64,000 bases of DNA from Candidatus Rokuibacteriota bacterium (GCA_003220225.1 QHRU01000033.1:1-64000); one strand, 5' to 3'. Shown: positions 45,160 to 55,255, counted from the first letter of the stretch. The notes: generated by a model not told the origin, from the letters alone. Made by a program: numbers and translations.

Positions 45160-46998
45160 TTAGCCGCTGATGTCGAGGCTCGCGACCTTCTCGAAGAAGA
45201 TCGCGTTGTAAATCTGGCGGGCGATCGGCGCGGCCATCGAGCCGCCGTGGCCACCGCGCTCGACGAGCACGACGATCACGACCTCGGGATCCCGCGCGGG
45301 CGCGAAGGAGGCGAACCACGCGTGGTCCTGTCCCTTCTCCGACTTCGAGTTGGCGATCGTCTGCGCCGTGCCCGTCTTGCCGGCGATGTCGAGGCCGGGA
45401 ATGCGCGCGGCGATGCCGGTGCCGTTGCTGGTGTTCACGACCGCCCACAGGCTCCGACGCAGGAACGCCCAGACGGCGGGGTTCAGCTCGACGTGCCCGT
45501 TGACGGTGCCGGCGTCGCTCCACACGACGCCGCGATCGGGCCGCTCGATGCGCTGCACGAGGCGCGGCTTCCACAGCACGCCGCCGTTGGCGATGGCGGA
45601 CATGAAGCGCGCGATCTGCATCGGGGTCGCGAGCAGCTGGCCCTGGCCGATCGACATGTTCACGGTCTCGCCGGCGTGCCAGACCGGCGGCTTGCCCTTG
45701 CGCAGCGACTTGGGCGCCGGGATCAGCCCGAGCTTCTCGGTGCCGAGCTCGATGCCGGTGGCGACGCCGAAGCCGAAGGCGCTCGCGTATTTCGCCATCG
45801 CAGGCGCCCCGACCTTGAGGCCGGCGTTGTAGAAGAAGACGTCGCACGACTGCGCCATGGCGCCCATGAGGTCGACGGTGCCGTGGCCCTCCTTCTTCCA
45901 GTCACGGAAGACCCGGCCGCCGAACGGAAACTCGCCCTGGCAGTGGACGCTGTCGGAGGGCGTGAGCGTCCCCTCCTGCAGCCCGGCCGCCGTGAGCACC
46001 ATCTTGAAGATAGAGCCGGGCGGGTACTGGCTCTGGATGGTGCGGTTCAGCAGCGGGAATTCCGGGTCCTTCATCACGCGCAGCCACGCGTCGCGGTCGA
46101 TGGTGCCGGTGAAGCGGTCGATCTCGAAGGCGGGCGTCGACACCATGGCCAGCACGTCGCCGTTGCGCGGGTCCATCACGACCACGGCGCCCGTCTTGCC
46201 CTCCATCAGCTTCTCGGCGACTTCCTGCACGCGGCGATTGACCGTGGTGACCACCTGCGCGCCCGGATGCGGCTCGGTGGACTGCACGAGCCGCACGGGC
46301 CGGCCCATCGCGTCCACCTCGATGCGCTCGCCGCCATCCTTGCCGCGCAGGAACTCGTCGAGCAGCCGCTCGAGTCCGGTCTGGCCCACCATGTCGCCGC
46401 GGCGGTAGCGGCCCTGCTTGAGCTGCTCGTCGTTCGCCTCGCGGACGTAGCCGAGCAGGTGCGCGGCGAAGCGGCTGTTCGGGTACACGCGCTGGGGCTC
46501 GACCTCCACGATCACGCCGGGCAGCTCGAGCTTCCACTCTTCCACCTTCTGCATGTCCGCGATGGATAGGCCGCGGCGGATGCGAACGGGCAGGAACGAG
46601 TCCGACGACACCTTGGCCACCGCGTCCTGCAGCTCCTGGAATGGGATCTGGAGCAGCACGGCCAGCCGGCCGAGCGTCGCGTCGCGCTTGTCGAGATCGC
46701 GCTCGAGCTCGCGCGGGATCAGCGACAGGGTGAACGCGGGCCGGTTGTCGACGAGCGGCAGGCCGTTGCGGTCGAAGAGGATGCCGCGCGGCGCGGCGAT
46801 GGGCCGGATGCGGATGCGGTTCTTGTCGGAGGCCTCCTGGAAGCGGCCGCCCTCGAGGACTTGCAGATACCAGAGCTGGCACACGATCACGAGCAGCGCC
46901 ACGCTCACCGCGATCGACATCCCGACGATGCGCTTGCGCCCGGGGTCGTGGCTTTCCGGCAGCCCGCCCCGATAGCCGGGCCCGCTCCAGCTGTTCAC
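45160..46998 (-). CDS. mrdA: Penicillin-binding protein 2
   Basis: 612 residues, class B PBP, peptidoglycan transpeptidase of elongation. A single N-terminal membrane anchor (about 35-55), the pedestal/dimerisation domain (IAAPRGILFDRNGLPLVDNRPAF), then the transpeptidase with SxxK (PPGSIFKM), SxD (AQSCDVFFYN) and KTG (AGKTGTAQT) motifs. GTG 46998 overlaps the mreD stop (GTGA), which fixes the start. Acts in the periplasm with RodA encoded next. Confidence 0.95.
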   Translation of the reverse strand: MNSWSGPGYRGGLPESHDPGRKRIVGMSIAVSVALLVIVCQLWYLQVLEGGRFQEASDKNRIRIRPIAAPRGILFDRNGLPLVDNRPAFTLSLIPRELERDLDKRDATLGRLAVLLQIPFQELQDAVAKVSSDSFLPVRIRRGLSIADMQKVEEWKLELPGVIVEVEPQRVYPNSRFAAHLLGYVREANDEQLKQGRYRRGDMVGQTGLERLLDEFLRGKDGGERIEVDAMGRPVRLVQSTEPHPGAQVVTTVNRRVQEVAEKLMEGKTGAVVVMDPRNGDVLAMVSTPAFEIDRFTGTIDRDAWLRVMKDPEFPLLNRTIQSQYPPGSIFKMVLTAAGLQEGTLTPSDSVHCQGEFPFGGRVFRDWKKEGHGTVDLMGAMAQSCDVFFYNAGLKVGAPAMAKYASAFGFGVATGIELGTEKLGLIPAPKSLRKGKPPVWHAGETVNMSIGQGQLLATPMQIARFMSAIANGGVLWKPRLVQRIERPDRGVVWSDAGTVNGHVELNPAVWAFLRRSLWAVVNTSNGTGIAARIPGLDIAGKTGTAQTIANSKSEKGQDHAWFASFAPARDPEVVIVVLVERGGHGGSMAAPIARQIYNAIFFEKVASLDISG

Positions 46999-47483
46999 GA
47001 GGGACGGCTCCGCACGGCCTCGGCCCACGCCAGCGCCAGCACGAGGGCGGCGCCGAGGAAACCGTTGTAGAGCGCCTGCGGCACGATCACGTACATCAGC
47101 AGCCCGCCGAAGGGCGCCGGGAAGTGGAAGAGCTGCAGCAGGCCGAAGCGCGCGAGTCCCTCGAGCAGCGAGAGCAGCACGAGGCCGGGCACCTGCACGA
47201 GCGGCTGGCTCACGGTCAGCCGTTCGCCGAGCGCCCCGATGGCGAAGCCGATGACCGCCTTCGTCAGCGCCTGCACGCCGAGGAGCCCGCCGGTGGCGGC
47301 GTCCTGGAGCAGCCCCGCCGCGAAGCCGGCCCCGCAGCCGAACTCCGGCCCGCGGCGCAGCGCGAGCAGCACCACCACGATGAGCGGGATGTCGGGCGCG
47401 ACGTCCGCGATGCGGAGCGCGGAGCCGACGGTGGCGTGAGCCACCCCGCCGCCGAGCACGGCGATCGCGAGGAAGGTGCGCAT
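46995..47483 (-). CDS. mreD: Rod shape-determining protein MreD
   Basis: 162 residues, five to six membrane helices, as usual for MreD. APDIPLIVVVLLALRRGPEFGCGAGFAAGLLQDAATGGLLGVQAL is the most conserved segment. It bridges MreC and the elongasome in the inner membrane. ATG overlaps the mreC stop (TGATG) and its own stop overlaps mrdA. Confidence 0.9.
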   Translation of the reverse strand: MRTFLAIAVLGGGVAHATVGSALRIADVAPDIPLIVVVLLALRRGPEFGCGAGFAAGLLQDAATGGLLGVQALTKAVIGFAIGALGERLTVSQPLVQVPGLVLLSLLEGLARFGLLQLFHFPAPFGGLLMYVIVPQALYNGFLGAALVLALAWAEAVRSRPS

Positions 47484-48319
47484 CAGCCGTCGCTCTTGAA
47501 CGACGCGGCGACGTCGCGCATGATGCCGCCGGTCAGCAGGAGCACCTCGTCGATCCGCGCGAAGTCCACGGCCGGCGTGACCTGCGCGTAGTTGAAGAGC
47601 GCCGAGCCGCGGTCGTCGATGGTGCGCACACGGCCGATGGGGATCCCGCCGGGGAAGAGCCCGCCGAGGCCCGAGGAGACGACGAGGTCGCCGATCTGGA
47701 GGCCGCCGCCGTCGCGCGGCATGTACTTGAAGCGCAGCGTGCCGCGCGGCTCACCCTCGATCACGCCCGGCGTGCGCGTGCGCACGACGTGCGCGCCGAC
47801 GCTGGAGGCCGGATCGGTCAGCACCTGGACCACCGAGGAGCCCGTGCGCACGTCGACGATGCGGCCCACGAGGCCGTCGGGCGCGATGACGGCGGTAAGG
47901 CGCGCGACCGCGTCGCCGCGCCCGCGGTTGACCGTGAGCGAGCGCACCCAGCCGCCCCATTCGCGCGCGATGATCTCTCCGGCCATGGTCTCGAGCGGCA
48001 GCGACTCCTTGAGCGTGAGCAGCCGGCGCAGCCGATGGTTCTCGGCGTCGGTCTCCGTCACCCGCAGTGCCTCCACGCGCAGCCGCTGGCTCTCCTCGCG
48101 CAGCCGGCGGTTCTCGACGCGGACGTTCTTCCAGTCGCGGTAGGTGCCCCAGACGCCGAGGGTGGCGCGGTTGATGCGGGCGAGCACCGTCTGGACCGGC
48201 GTGGTCACCACGGCGAGCGCGTCGGCGGCGCCGCCGACGCTGCCGCGCATCTGGAGCGTGAGGAGCAGCAGGCAGACGCCGGCGATGATGCCCAGCAGTG
48301 CCAGTGCACGAATCCTCAC
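47483..48319 (-). CDS. mreC: Rod shape-determining protein MreC
   Basis: 278 residues: an N-terminal membrane anchor (LLGIIAGVCLLLLTL), a coiled coil (about 65-100: ENRRLREESQRLRVEALRVTETDAENHRLRRLL), and the periplasmic double beta-barrel (SLTVNRGRGDAV, GLVGRIVDVRTGSSVVQVLTDPASSVGAHV, GDLVVSSGLGGLFPGGIPIGRV). Activates PBP2-RodA. GTG start, 28 bases after mreB. Confidence 0.93.
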   Translation of the reverse strand: MRIRALALLGIIAGVCLLLLTLQMRGSVGGAADALAVVTTPVQTVLARINRATLGVWGTYRDWKNVRVENRRLREESQRLRVEALRVTETDAENHRLRRLLTLKESLPLETMAGEIIAREWGGWVRSLTVNRGRGDAVARLTAVIAPDGLVGRIVDVRTGSSVVQVLTDPASSVGAHVVRTRTPGVIEGEPRGTLRFKYMPRDGGGLQIGDLVVSSGLGGLFPGGIPIGRVRTIDDRGSALFNYAQVTPAVDFARIDEVLLLTGGIMRDVAASFKSDG

Positions 48320-48347
48320 GTCGACCTCCCCGGGAGGCGACCTCCGA

Positions 48348-49705
<1,358 letters not shown>

Positions 49706-50266
49706 TCACGGACTTTGCACCTGCTCGCGATCTCGCTTGGGGGCGATCGTATCGCGGTAAAGCCGGGCCGCGTCCTTGATCACCCGCTCGGCGTCGGCGT
49801 GCCCGCGGATGCGCCCGACCTCCACGGTCTTCTGCTCGAGCACCTTGTAGTCGAGAAAGAAGCGCTCCAGCTCCCTGAGCCGGTGCGGCGGCAGCTCCGC
49901 GATGTCCTGGTAGTGTGCGTACTCCGGGTCGTCGACGTGCACGGCGATGACCTTGTCGTCCTGGCCCTTCTCGTCGCGCATGGTCATGACGCCGATCGCC
50001 CGCGCGCGGAGGATGCAGAGTGGCACCACCGGCTCCTGGCCGAGCACGAGCACGTCGAGGGGGTCGCCGTCCTCGCAGTAGGTCTGCGGCAGGAAGCCGT
50101 AGTTCGCCGGGTAGTGCACGGCGGAGTGCAGCACGCGATCGAGCCAGAGCAGGCCCGTGCGCTTGTCGAGCTCGTACTTCACCTTCGAGCCCTTGGGAAT
50201 CTCGATGATCGCGCGGAAGTGACGCTCGACGTGGTCGCCCAGCTCGACGTCGTGCCATGGGTGCAT
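49706..50266 (-). CDS. ppa: Inorganic pyrophosphatase (family I)
   Basis: 186 residues, soluble family-I pyrophosphatase hydrolysing PPi to drive biosynthesis. [42 protein letters not shown] at the front, the metal-site signature [11 protein letters not shown], then [14 protein letters not shown] and a C-terminal [12 protein letters not shown] 50266 gives the family N-terminus; longer in-frame sequence upstream is repeat-derived and not part of the protein. Divergent from the next gene across a palindromic repeat. Confidence 0.95.
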   Translation of the reverse strand: MHPWHDVELGDHVERHFRAIIEIPKGSKVKYELDKRTGLLWLDRVLHSAVHYPANYGFLPQTYCEDGDPLDVLVLGQEPVVPLCILRARAIGVMTMRDEKGQDDKVIAVHVDDPEYAHYQDIAELPPHRLRELERFFLDYKVLEQKTVEVGRIRGHADAERVIKDAARLYRDTIAPKRDREQVQSP

Positions 50267-50294
50267 AGCACAGCCGATGATACCCTGCGACGGT

Positions 50295-50419
50295 GATCGA
50301 GGGCGCGCCACGGCGCCGCCGGGGCGCGACGAGCGATGGGGGCTTTGATCGAGGCGCGCCACGGCGCCGCCGGGGCGCGACGAGCGATGGGGGGTTTGGG
50401 GGCCATTTCGGGGCCCCCA
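50295..50419 (-). repeat. Palindromic dispersed repeat, locus 3 (with a 52-base duplication)
   Basis: On the minus strand it starts GGGGGCCCCGAAATGGCCCCC, then CCCATCGCTCGTCGCGCCCCGG...GCGCGCCTCGATC; the second part is duplicated in tandem (GATCGAGG blocks starting at 50295 and 50347). Same order of motifs as the members at 14613, 30200 and 63785. It fills the divergent gap between ppa and the next gene and contains that gene's start codon at its edge. Confidence 0.75.
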
Positions 50420-51447
50420 TGAAAATGGACTTCGAGGCGTGGTTCGACAAGGGTGTGACCGACGGGCTGCCCGTGGTGCCGCCGACGCGCGAGCGCGTCG
50501 AGTCGATGCTGACGGCGACGCGCCGAGTGCGCGACGAGCTGCTCGGCGAGATGCCGCCCAACTACGGACGCGTCACCGTCGAGAAGGCCGCCGTGAACGC
50601 GGTGATGGCGGGCTGCCGGCCGGAGTACCTGCCGGTCGTGCTGGCCGCCGCGGAGTGCGCGTGCGAGCCCGCGTTCAACCTGCACGGCGTGTCGACCTCC
50701 ACGCATTTCTCGGCACCGCTGATCGTCGTGCACGGGCCGGTCCGCCAGCGCATCGGCCTCAACTGCTCGTTCGGCGTCTTCGGCCCGGGCTACCGCGCCA
50801 ACGCGACGATCGGCCGCGCGCTGCGCCTGCTCATGATCAACGTCGGCGGCGCGCGGCCGGGCGAGATCTCGATGTCGACGTTCGGCCATCCTGGCCGCTA
50901 CACCTACTGCATCGGCGAGCACGAGGAAGCCAGCCCGTGGCCGCCCTATCACGTCGCGCGCGGCCTTGCCCCGGGCTCGAGCGCGGTGACGCTGTTCGCC
51001 GGCGAGGCCCCGCACGGCATCTCGGACCACTCGAGCCGCACCGCGAAGAGCCTCGCGGGCTCGCTCGGCTGGTCGATGGCAGGGCTCTGGAACAGCAAGC
51101 ACTTTCCGCTCTACTCGCACACGATGCTCGTCGTCGGCCCCGAGCACGCGCGCACGTTCGCCGACGATGGCTGGAGTCGGGACGATCTGGCACGTCACCT
51201 CTATAACACGATCCGCATGCCCTATCGCACGCTGCTCCCGGACGAGCATCACGGCGAAGGGACTAACCTTAGATTCGGAAAGACAGCGCCGGCGCCCGAC
51301 ACGCTGGTCAGTAAATTCCCATCTGTCGACGAAATCCACATCATCGTGGCCGGCGGCACGGCCGGACGCTTCTCGATGGCCATCCCGGGCTGGCTCGGCA
51401 CCAGGAACGGCTCGCGCCCCTTGACGCGGCTGGTAGAGTTTGAGTGA
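50419..51447 (+). CDS. Conserved protein of unknown function (DGLPVVPPT-type)
   Basis: 342 residues from ATG 50419 (or 340 from ATG 50425). N-terminal [23 protein letters not shown], then [55 protein letters not shown] and [50 protein letters not shown]. The DGLPVVPPT start is shared with proteins found beside UGSC-type (seleno)proteins. No catalytic motif can be named; several Cys and His are conserved-looking. Cytoplasmic. The start codon lies at the edge of a palindromic repeat and no ribosome-binding site is obvious. Confidence 0.6.
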   Translation: MKMDFEAWFDKGVTDGLPVVPPTRERVESMLTATRRVRDELLGEMPPNYGRVTVEKAAVNAVMAGCRPEYLPVVLAAAECACEPAFNLHGVSTSTHFSAPLIVVHGPVRQRIGLNCSFGVFGPGYRANATIGRALRLLMINVGGARPGEISMSTFGHPGRYTYCIGEHEEASPWPPYHVARGLAPGSSAVTLFAGEAPHGISDHSSRTAKSLAGSLGWSMAGLWNSKHFPLYSHTMLVVGPEHARTFADDGWSRDDLARHLYNTIRMPYRTLLPDEHHGEGTNLRFGKTAPAPDTLVSKFPSVDEIHIIVAGGTAGRFSMAIPGWLGTRNGSRPLTRLVEFE

Positions 51448-51474
51448 CGCACCACGCCGCCCGCCAGAATTCGG

Positions 51475-51502
51475 TTGACAGGTTCCCTGCCCCATGTAAT
51501 TC
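51475..51502 (+). promoter_or_regulatory. Sigma-70-type promoter upstream of the cold-shock genes
   Basis: TTGACA (51475-51480), a 16-base spacer and TAATTC (51497-51502). The -35 box is perfect, the -10 box moderate. The predicted transcript would start near 51509 and run into a hairpin-plus-T-run at 51556-51591, then on to csp at 51688. Confidence 0.55.
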
Positions 51503-51508
51503 TTGCCG

Positions 51509-51591
51509 CGGTTCAGGTTCACACGGAGTCGATACGATTGACGAGATCGAGACACACGCCGCGCGGACCAAAAGTCGCGCGGCGTTTTTTT
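51509..51591 (+). ncRNA. Candidate small RNA or attenuated csp leader
   Basis: About 83 bases bounded by the promoter at 51475 and the intrinsic terminator ending at 51591, with no ORF. Either a free-standing small RNA or a leader whose terminator is read through to express csp. Bacterial csp mRNAs commonly have long structured leaders. No Rfam family is recognised. Confidence 0.4.
51556..51591 (+). terminator. Intrinsic terminator
   Basis: Perfect 10-base stem ACGCCGCGCG/CGCGCGGCGT, 10-base loop containing CCAAAA, followed by seven T. It could end the upstream 50419 gene's transcript or the short transcript from the 51475 promoter. Confidence 0.8.
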
Positions 51592-51687
51592 GTTTTGTAG
51601 CTTGCCTGCCAATACCGGCAGGTAACCCCGCGATTCCCGCGGGCGCACGCAGGGGCTGAAGACCCCCGAAGAGAGAGGTCAGAAGGA

Positions 51688-51888
51688 ATGGCACAGGGAC
51701 AGGTGAAGTGGTTCAACGATGCAAAGGGTTACGGGTTCATCACGCAGGAGGGCGGCGAGGACGTCTTCGTGCACTACAGCGCCATCCAGGCTCAGGGCTT
51801 CAAGTCCTTGGCCGAAGGTGACCGGGTCGAGTTCGAGGTGACCCGCGGCCCCAAGGGTCTTCAGGCAGCGAACGTCCGCAAGGTTTAG
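51688..51888 (+). CDS. csp: Cold-shock protein
   Basis: 66-residue CspA-type OB-fold protein. RNP1 KGYGFIT and RNP2 VFVHYSAI are intact, and it starts [15 protein letters not shown]. Binds single-stranded RNA/DNA and melts mRNA structure. AGAAGG precedes the ATG. Nearly identical to the csp at 53184 (differences mainly AQGQ/ATGT, Y/F, A/V and the last residue). With the helicase between them this looks like a cold-response cassette. Confidence 0.96.
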   Translation: MAQGQVKWFNDAKGYGFITQEGGEDVFVHYSAIQAQGFKSLAEGDRVEFEVTRGPKGLQAANVRKV

Positions 51889-51909
51889 GTCCTACCCCTG
51901 TCGCTTCCG

Positions 51910-51933
51910 CCCGGGCCCGCCGGCGGGCCCGGG
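51910..51933. other. 24-base perfect palindrome after csp
   Basis: CCCGGGCCCGCC followed by its exact reverse complement. It folds into a 10-12 bp GC hairpin without a T-run. It lies 22 bases after the csp stop, so it may protect or pause the csp transcript before the helicase gene. Confidence 0.6.
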
Positions 51934-52001
51934 TGCTCTTCGAAGTACCTGCCAGGTAGAAGCCTCAGATCGAGACCAACGAGAAAGGTAAACGACCCCA
52001 A

Positions 52002-53108
52002 ATGATCTGTTCGTTCAACCAGCTGCACCTCAGCGCGCCCATGCTCGACGCCATCGCGCGCGCGGGCTACATCACGCCCACGCCGATCCAGGCGCGGGCC
52101 ATCGGCATCGCACTCGAAGGCAAGGACCTCATCGGCTGCGCCCAGACGGGCACCGGCAAGACGGCCGCCTTCGCGATTCCGACCATCGAGCGCCTCTGCG
52201 CGTCCCGTCCGGGCGCCGGCGCCCGCGCCCTCGTGCTCGCGCCGACGCGCGAGCTGGCGCTGCAGATCGCCGAGCACTTCGCGATGCTCGGCGCCGCGCG
52301 CGGCCTCCGCACGGTCACCCTCATCGGCGGCGAGCCGATGGGGCCGCAGCTGGCCGGGCTCGCGCGCCGTCCCGACGTCATCGTGGCCACGCCGGGCCGG
52401 CTCTTCGACCACCTCGAGCGCCGCAGCGCCACGCTGAGCTCCGTGCGCATCGTCGTCCTCGACGAGGCCGACCGTATGCTCGACATGGGCTTCGCGCCTC
52501 AGGTCGAGCGCATCCTGGCCGTCACGCCGCTCGACCGCCAGACGCTCTGCTTCTCGGCGACCATGCCCGAGGAAGTGGAGCGCCTCGTGCGCAAGCACCT
52601 CTCGCGCCCCGAGCGCGTGGAGGTCGGCACCGTGGCCAAGCCCGTGGCCGCCGTCACGCAGCGCCTCTACGCGACCGACAACCGCGAGAAGATGCCGCTG
52701 TTGCTGCAGCTCCTGGGCGAGGAGCGCGGCCAGACGCTGGTCTTCACCCGCACCAAGCACCGCGCCGACCGCCTGGCGCGCGCCGTGGCCGCCGCCGGCC
52801 ATCGCGTCACGCGGCTGCACGCCGATCGCACGATGTCGCAGCGCCGCGAGGCGCTCGACGGCTTCCGCGCCGGCCGCTACCGCATTCTCGTGGCCACCGA
52901 CATCGCCGCGCGCGGCATCGACGTGCCGGAAATCGCGCACGTGGTCAACTTCGACCTCCCGCATACGCCGGAGGATTACATCCACCGCATCGGCCGCACC
53001 GCGCGCGCCGAGGCGACCGGGCAGGCGACGAGCTTCGCCGTGCCCGAGGAACGGGACCAGTTGCGCGCCATCGAGCGGCATCTCGGCCACCCCGTGCCGC
53101 GGAGCTGA
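52002..53108 (+). CDS. DEAD-box RNA helicase (RhlE/CsdA-like)
   Basis: 368 residues: minimal two-RecA-domain helicase with Q motif (YITPTPIQARAI), Walker A AQTGTGKT, PTRELALQ, TPGRL, DEAD (VVLDEADRMLDMGF), SAT, then FTRTKHRADRLA, ATDIAARGIDVP and HRIGRTARAE. It lacks the basic C-terminal tail of larger DEAD proteins. Unwinds RNA duplexes, plausibly at low temperature given the flanking csp genes. Confidence 0.94.
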   Translation: MICSFNQLHLSAPMLDAIARAGYITPTPIQARAIGIALEGKDLIGCAQTGTGKTAAFAIPTIERLCASRPGAGARALVLAPTRELALQIAEHFAMLGAARGLRTVTLIGGEPMGPQLAGLARRPDVIVATPGRLFDHLERRSATLSSVRIVVLDEADRMLDMGFAPQVERILAVTPLDRQTLCFSATMPEEVERLVRKHLSRPERVEVGTVAKPVAAVTQRLYATDNREKMPLLLQLLGEERGQTLVFTRTKHRADRLARAVAAAGHRVTRLHADRTMSQRREALDGFRAGRYRILVATDIAARGIDVPEIAHVVNFDLPHTPEDYIHRIGRTARAEATGQATSFAVPEERDQLRAIERHLGHPVPRS

Positions 53109-53126
53109 AGCAGAAGCTCGCAACAC

Positions 53127-53174
53127 CCGACCATGATGGTCGGATCAACAAGGGGCGCAACGACGCCCCGGAGG
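53127..53174 (+). promoter_or_regulatory. Structured 5' leader of the second csp
   Basis: Two hairpins: CCGACCA-TGA-TGGTCGG (53127-53143) and GGGGCG-CAACGA-CGCCCC (53152-53169), the second ending directly against the Shine-Dalgarno GGAGG (53170-53174). Such stem placement could tune ribosome access with temperature. Seen in sequence; the regulatory role is inference. Confidence 0.45.
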
Positions 53175-53183
53175 ACAGTAGAG

Positions 53184-53384
53184 ATGGCAACCGGTACCGT
53201 GAAGTGGTTCAACGACGCGAAGGGCTTCGGCTTCATCACCCAGGAAGGTGGCGAGGACGTCTTCGTGCACTACAGCGCGATCCAGGCGCAGGGCTTCAAG
53301 AGCCTCGTCGAGGGTGACCGCGTGGAGTTCGAAGTGACGCGCGGCCCGAAGGGTCTGCAGGCGGCGAACGTCCGCAAGGCCTAG
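53184..53384 (+). CDS. csp: Cold-shock protein (second copy)
   Basis: 66 residues, [19 protein letters not shown] start, RNP1 KGFGFIT and RNP2 [13 protein letters not shown] nine bases before the ATG. A close paralogue of the csp at 51688, likely a local duplication around the helicase gene. The upstream leader is structured; a long GC hairpin follows the stop. Confidence 0.96.
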   Translation: MATGTVKWFNDAKGFGFITQEGGEDVFVHYSAIQAQGFKSLVEGDRVEFEVTRGPKGLQAANVRKA

Positions 53385-53389
53385 CGCGC

Positions 53390-53425
53390 CCGGCGCCGCC
53401 CGTGCGCGCGCGCGGGCGGCGCCGG
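53390..53425. terminator. GC hairpin between convergent csp and aldehyde dehydrogenase
   Basis: Perfect 13-base stem CCGGCGCCGCCCG with its complement and a 10-base CG-rich loop. No T-run, so it is a weak intrinsic terminator candidate, but it lies in the convergent gap where both genes must end. Confidence 0.45.
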
Positions 53426-53447
53426 CCGCTCGATTACAGACGGTCGA

Positions 53448-54893
53448 TCACGAGAGATCGACCCAGACCGTCTTGACTTCCGTGTACTGCTCCAGTCCCG
53501 CCGCGCCCATCTCGCGCCCGAAGCCGGATTCCTTGAAGCCACCGAAGGGCAGCGCGGCGTCGAACAGGTTGTAGGCGTTCACCCACACCGTGCCGGCGCG
53601 GATCGTCTGCGCGGCGCGCAGGGCCTTGGCGACGTCGCGGGTCCACACGGCGGCGGCCAGCCCGTACGTCGTGTTGTTGCCCTCGGCCAGCCCCTCCTCG
53701 AGTGACTTGAACGGGATGACCGACAGCACGGGGCCGAAGATCTCCTCGCGCGCGATCTTCATCGAGTTGCGCACGCCGTCGAAGATGGTCGGCTGGATGA
53801 AGTAGCCCTTGCCGTTGCCGACGGTGGCCCGGCCGCCGCCGGTCACGAGGCGCGCGCCCTCCTGCTTGCCCGCCTCGATGTAGGACAGCACGGTCTCCAT
53901 CTGCGCCTTCGACACCACGGGACCCATGCGGGTGGCTTTGTCCATGGGATCGCCGACGGTGAGCCCCTTCACGCGGTCGGTGAGCTTGGACATGAAGGCG
54001 TCGTGGATGGAGTCCTCGAGGAACAGCCGTGAGCCCGCGGCGCACACCTCGCCCTTGTTGTAGAAGATCCCGGTGAGGGCGCCCTTCACCGCCGCCTCCA
54101 TGTCGGCGTCGGCGAACACGATGTTGGGCGACTTGCCGCCGAGCTCGAGCGAGAGCCGCTTCAGCGTGCCCGCCGCCTCGCGCATGATCTGCTTGCCGAC
54201 CTCGGTGGAGCCCGTGAACGCGATCTTGTCCACGCGCGGGTCGCGCACCATGGCCATGCCGACCTTGCCGCCGGGACCCGTCACCACGTTGACCACGCCC
54301 TCGGGCACGCCCGCCTCCTGGCAGAGCTCGGCGAACTTGAGCGCGGTGAGTGGCGTCTGCGACGCGGGCTTCAGCACGATCGTGTTGCCGGCGGCGAGGG
54401 CGGGCGCGAGCTTCCACGACGAGAGGAGGAAGGGGAAGTTCCACGGCACGATGGCGCCGACCACGCCGACGGGCTGGCGGAGCGTGAACGTGAAGGCGCC
54501 CGGCCGGATGGCCAGCGTCTCGCCGTGGATCTTCGTGGCCCAGCCCGCGAAGTAGCGGAACACGTCGGCCGCGAACGGAATCTCGACCTTGCCCGAGTCG
54601 AACATCGTCTTGCCCGTGCAGAGGCTCTCGAGCTTCGCCAGCTCGTCGAGATTCTTGGTGATGAGGTCGCCGAGCCGCCAGACGATGCGGCCGCGCTCGT
54701 GCGCGCTCAGCTTCGGCCACGGCCCGGAGTCGAAGGCCTTGCGCGCGGCCGCCACCGCGGCATCGATGTCGCGCTCGTCACCGCGGCCGACCTGGGTCAG
54801 CGGCTCCTCGTTGGCGGGGTTGATCGGCTGGTAGGTCTCGCCCGAGGCCGGAGCCTGCCACTTGCCTGCGACGAAGATCTCTCCTGCGTTCAT
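53448..54893 (-). CDS. NAD(P)-dependent aldehyde dehydrogenase
   Basis: 481 residues, ALDH superfamily, oxidises aldehydes to acids. VGAIVPWNFPFLLSSWKLAPALAAGNTIVLKPASQTPLTAL (cofactor site), FTGSTEVGKQIM, LELGGKSPNIVF (general-base Glu), NKGEVCAAGSRLF (catalytic Cys; usually GQxCxA) and EEIFGPVLSVIPF. The ATG overlaps the ModE-like stop (ATGA), so the two are coupled. The substrate cannot be fixed; a betaine- or general aldehyde dehydrogenase is likely. Confidence 0.92.
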   Translation of the reverse strand: MNAGEIFVAGKWQAPASGETYQPINPANEEPLTQVGRGDERDIDAAVAAARKAFDSGPWPKLSAHERGRIVWRLGDLITKNLDELAKLESLCTGKTMFDSGKVEIPFAADVFRYFAGWATKIHGETLAIRPGAFTFTLRQPVGVVGAIVPWNFPFLLSSWKLAPALAAGNTIVLKPASQTPLTALKFAELCQEAGVPEGVVNVVTGPGGKVGMAMVRDPRVDKIAFTGSTEVGKQIMREAAGTLKRLSLELGGKSPNIVFADADMEAAVKGALTGIFYNKGEVCAAGSRLFLEDSIHDAFMSKLTDRVKGLTVGDPMDKATRMGPVVSKAQMETVLSYIEAGKQEGARLVTGGGRATVGNGKGYFIQPTIFDGVRNSMKIAREEIFGPVLSVIPFKSLEEGLAEGNNTTYGLAAAVWTRDVAKALRAAQTIRAGTVWVNAYNLFDAALPFGGFKESGFGREMGAAGLEQYTEVKTVWVDLS

Positions 54894-55255
54894 CGTGTCG
54901 ACCTCGTGGGGCGTGTCGCCCGTGGTTGCTTGAACGATTGTTCGAAGTGGCGCGTCATGGACTCTTCGAGCGCGCTCCGGAACGTCCGGTAGCGCGCGAG
55001 GAACCGCTTGCCGGGCTCCGTCAGCCGCATGCCGCTCTCGGGGCCGCCGCCCGCCGCGCGCTCCACGAACTTGAAGCCGGCCGCGTGCTCCAGCTCGCGC
55101 AGGTAGCCCCAGGCATTGCGGTACGACATCTCGAACGCCTTGGCCGCCTGCTTGAGCGAGCCGCGCTCCTCGATGGCCTCCAGCAGCCGCGCCCGGCCGT
55201 CGCCGAACTTGAGATCCTCGCCGAACGTCACCCAGACCTTGAGCTTCGGCTTCAT
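54890..55255 (-). CDS. ModE-like winged-helix DNA-binding protein (no molybdate domain)
   Basis: 121 residues from ATG 55255. It matches the N-terminal HTH domain of ModE: DLKFGDGRARLLEAIEERGSLKQAAKAFEMSYRNAWGYLRELEHAAGFKFVERAAGG, GMRLTEPGKRFLARYRTF. The C-terminal molbindin domains that sense molybdate are absent. Stand-alone forms like this occur near molybdenum enzymes. Here it is translationally coupled to an aldehyde dehydrogenase and lies near a molybdenum hydroxylase operon, so it may regulate either. The effector is unknown. Confidence 0.8.
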   Translation of the reverse strand: MKPKLKVWVTFGEDLKFGDGRARLLEAIEERGSLKQAAKAFEMSYRNAWGYLRELEHAAGFKFVERAAGGGPESGMRLTEPGKRFLARYRTFRSALEESMTRHFEQSFKQPRATRPTRSTR

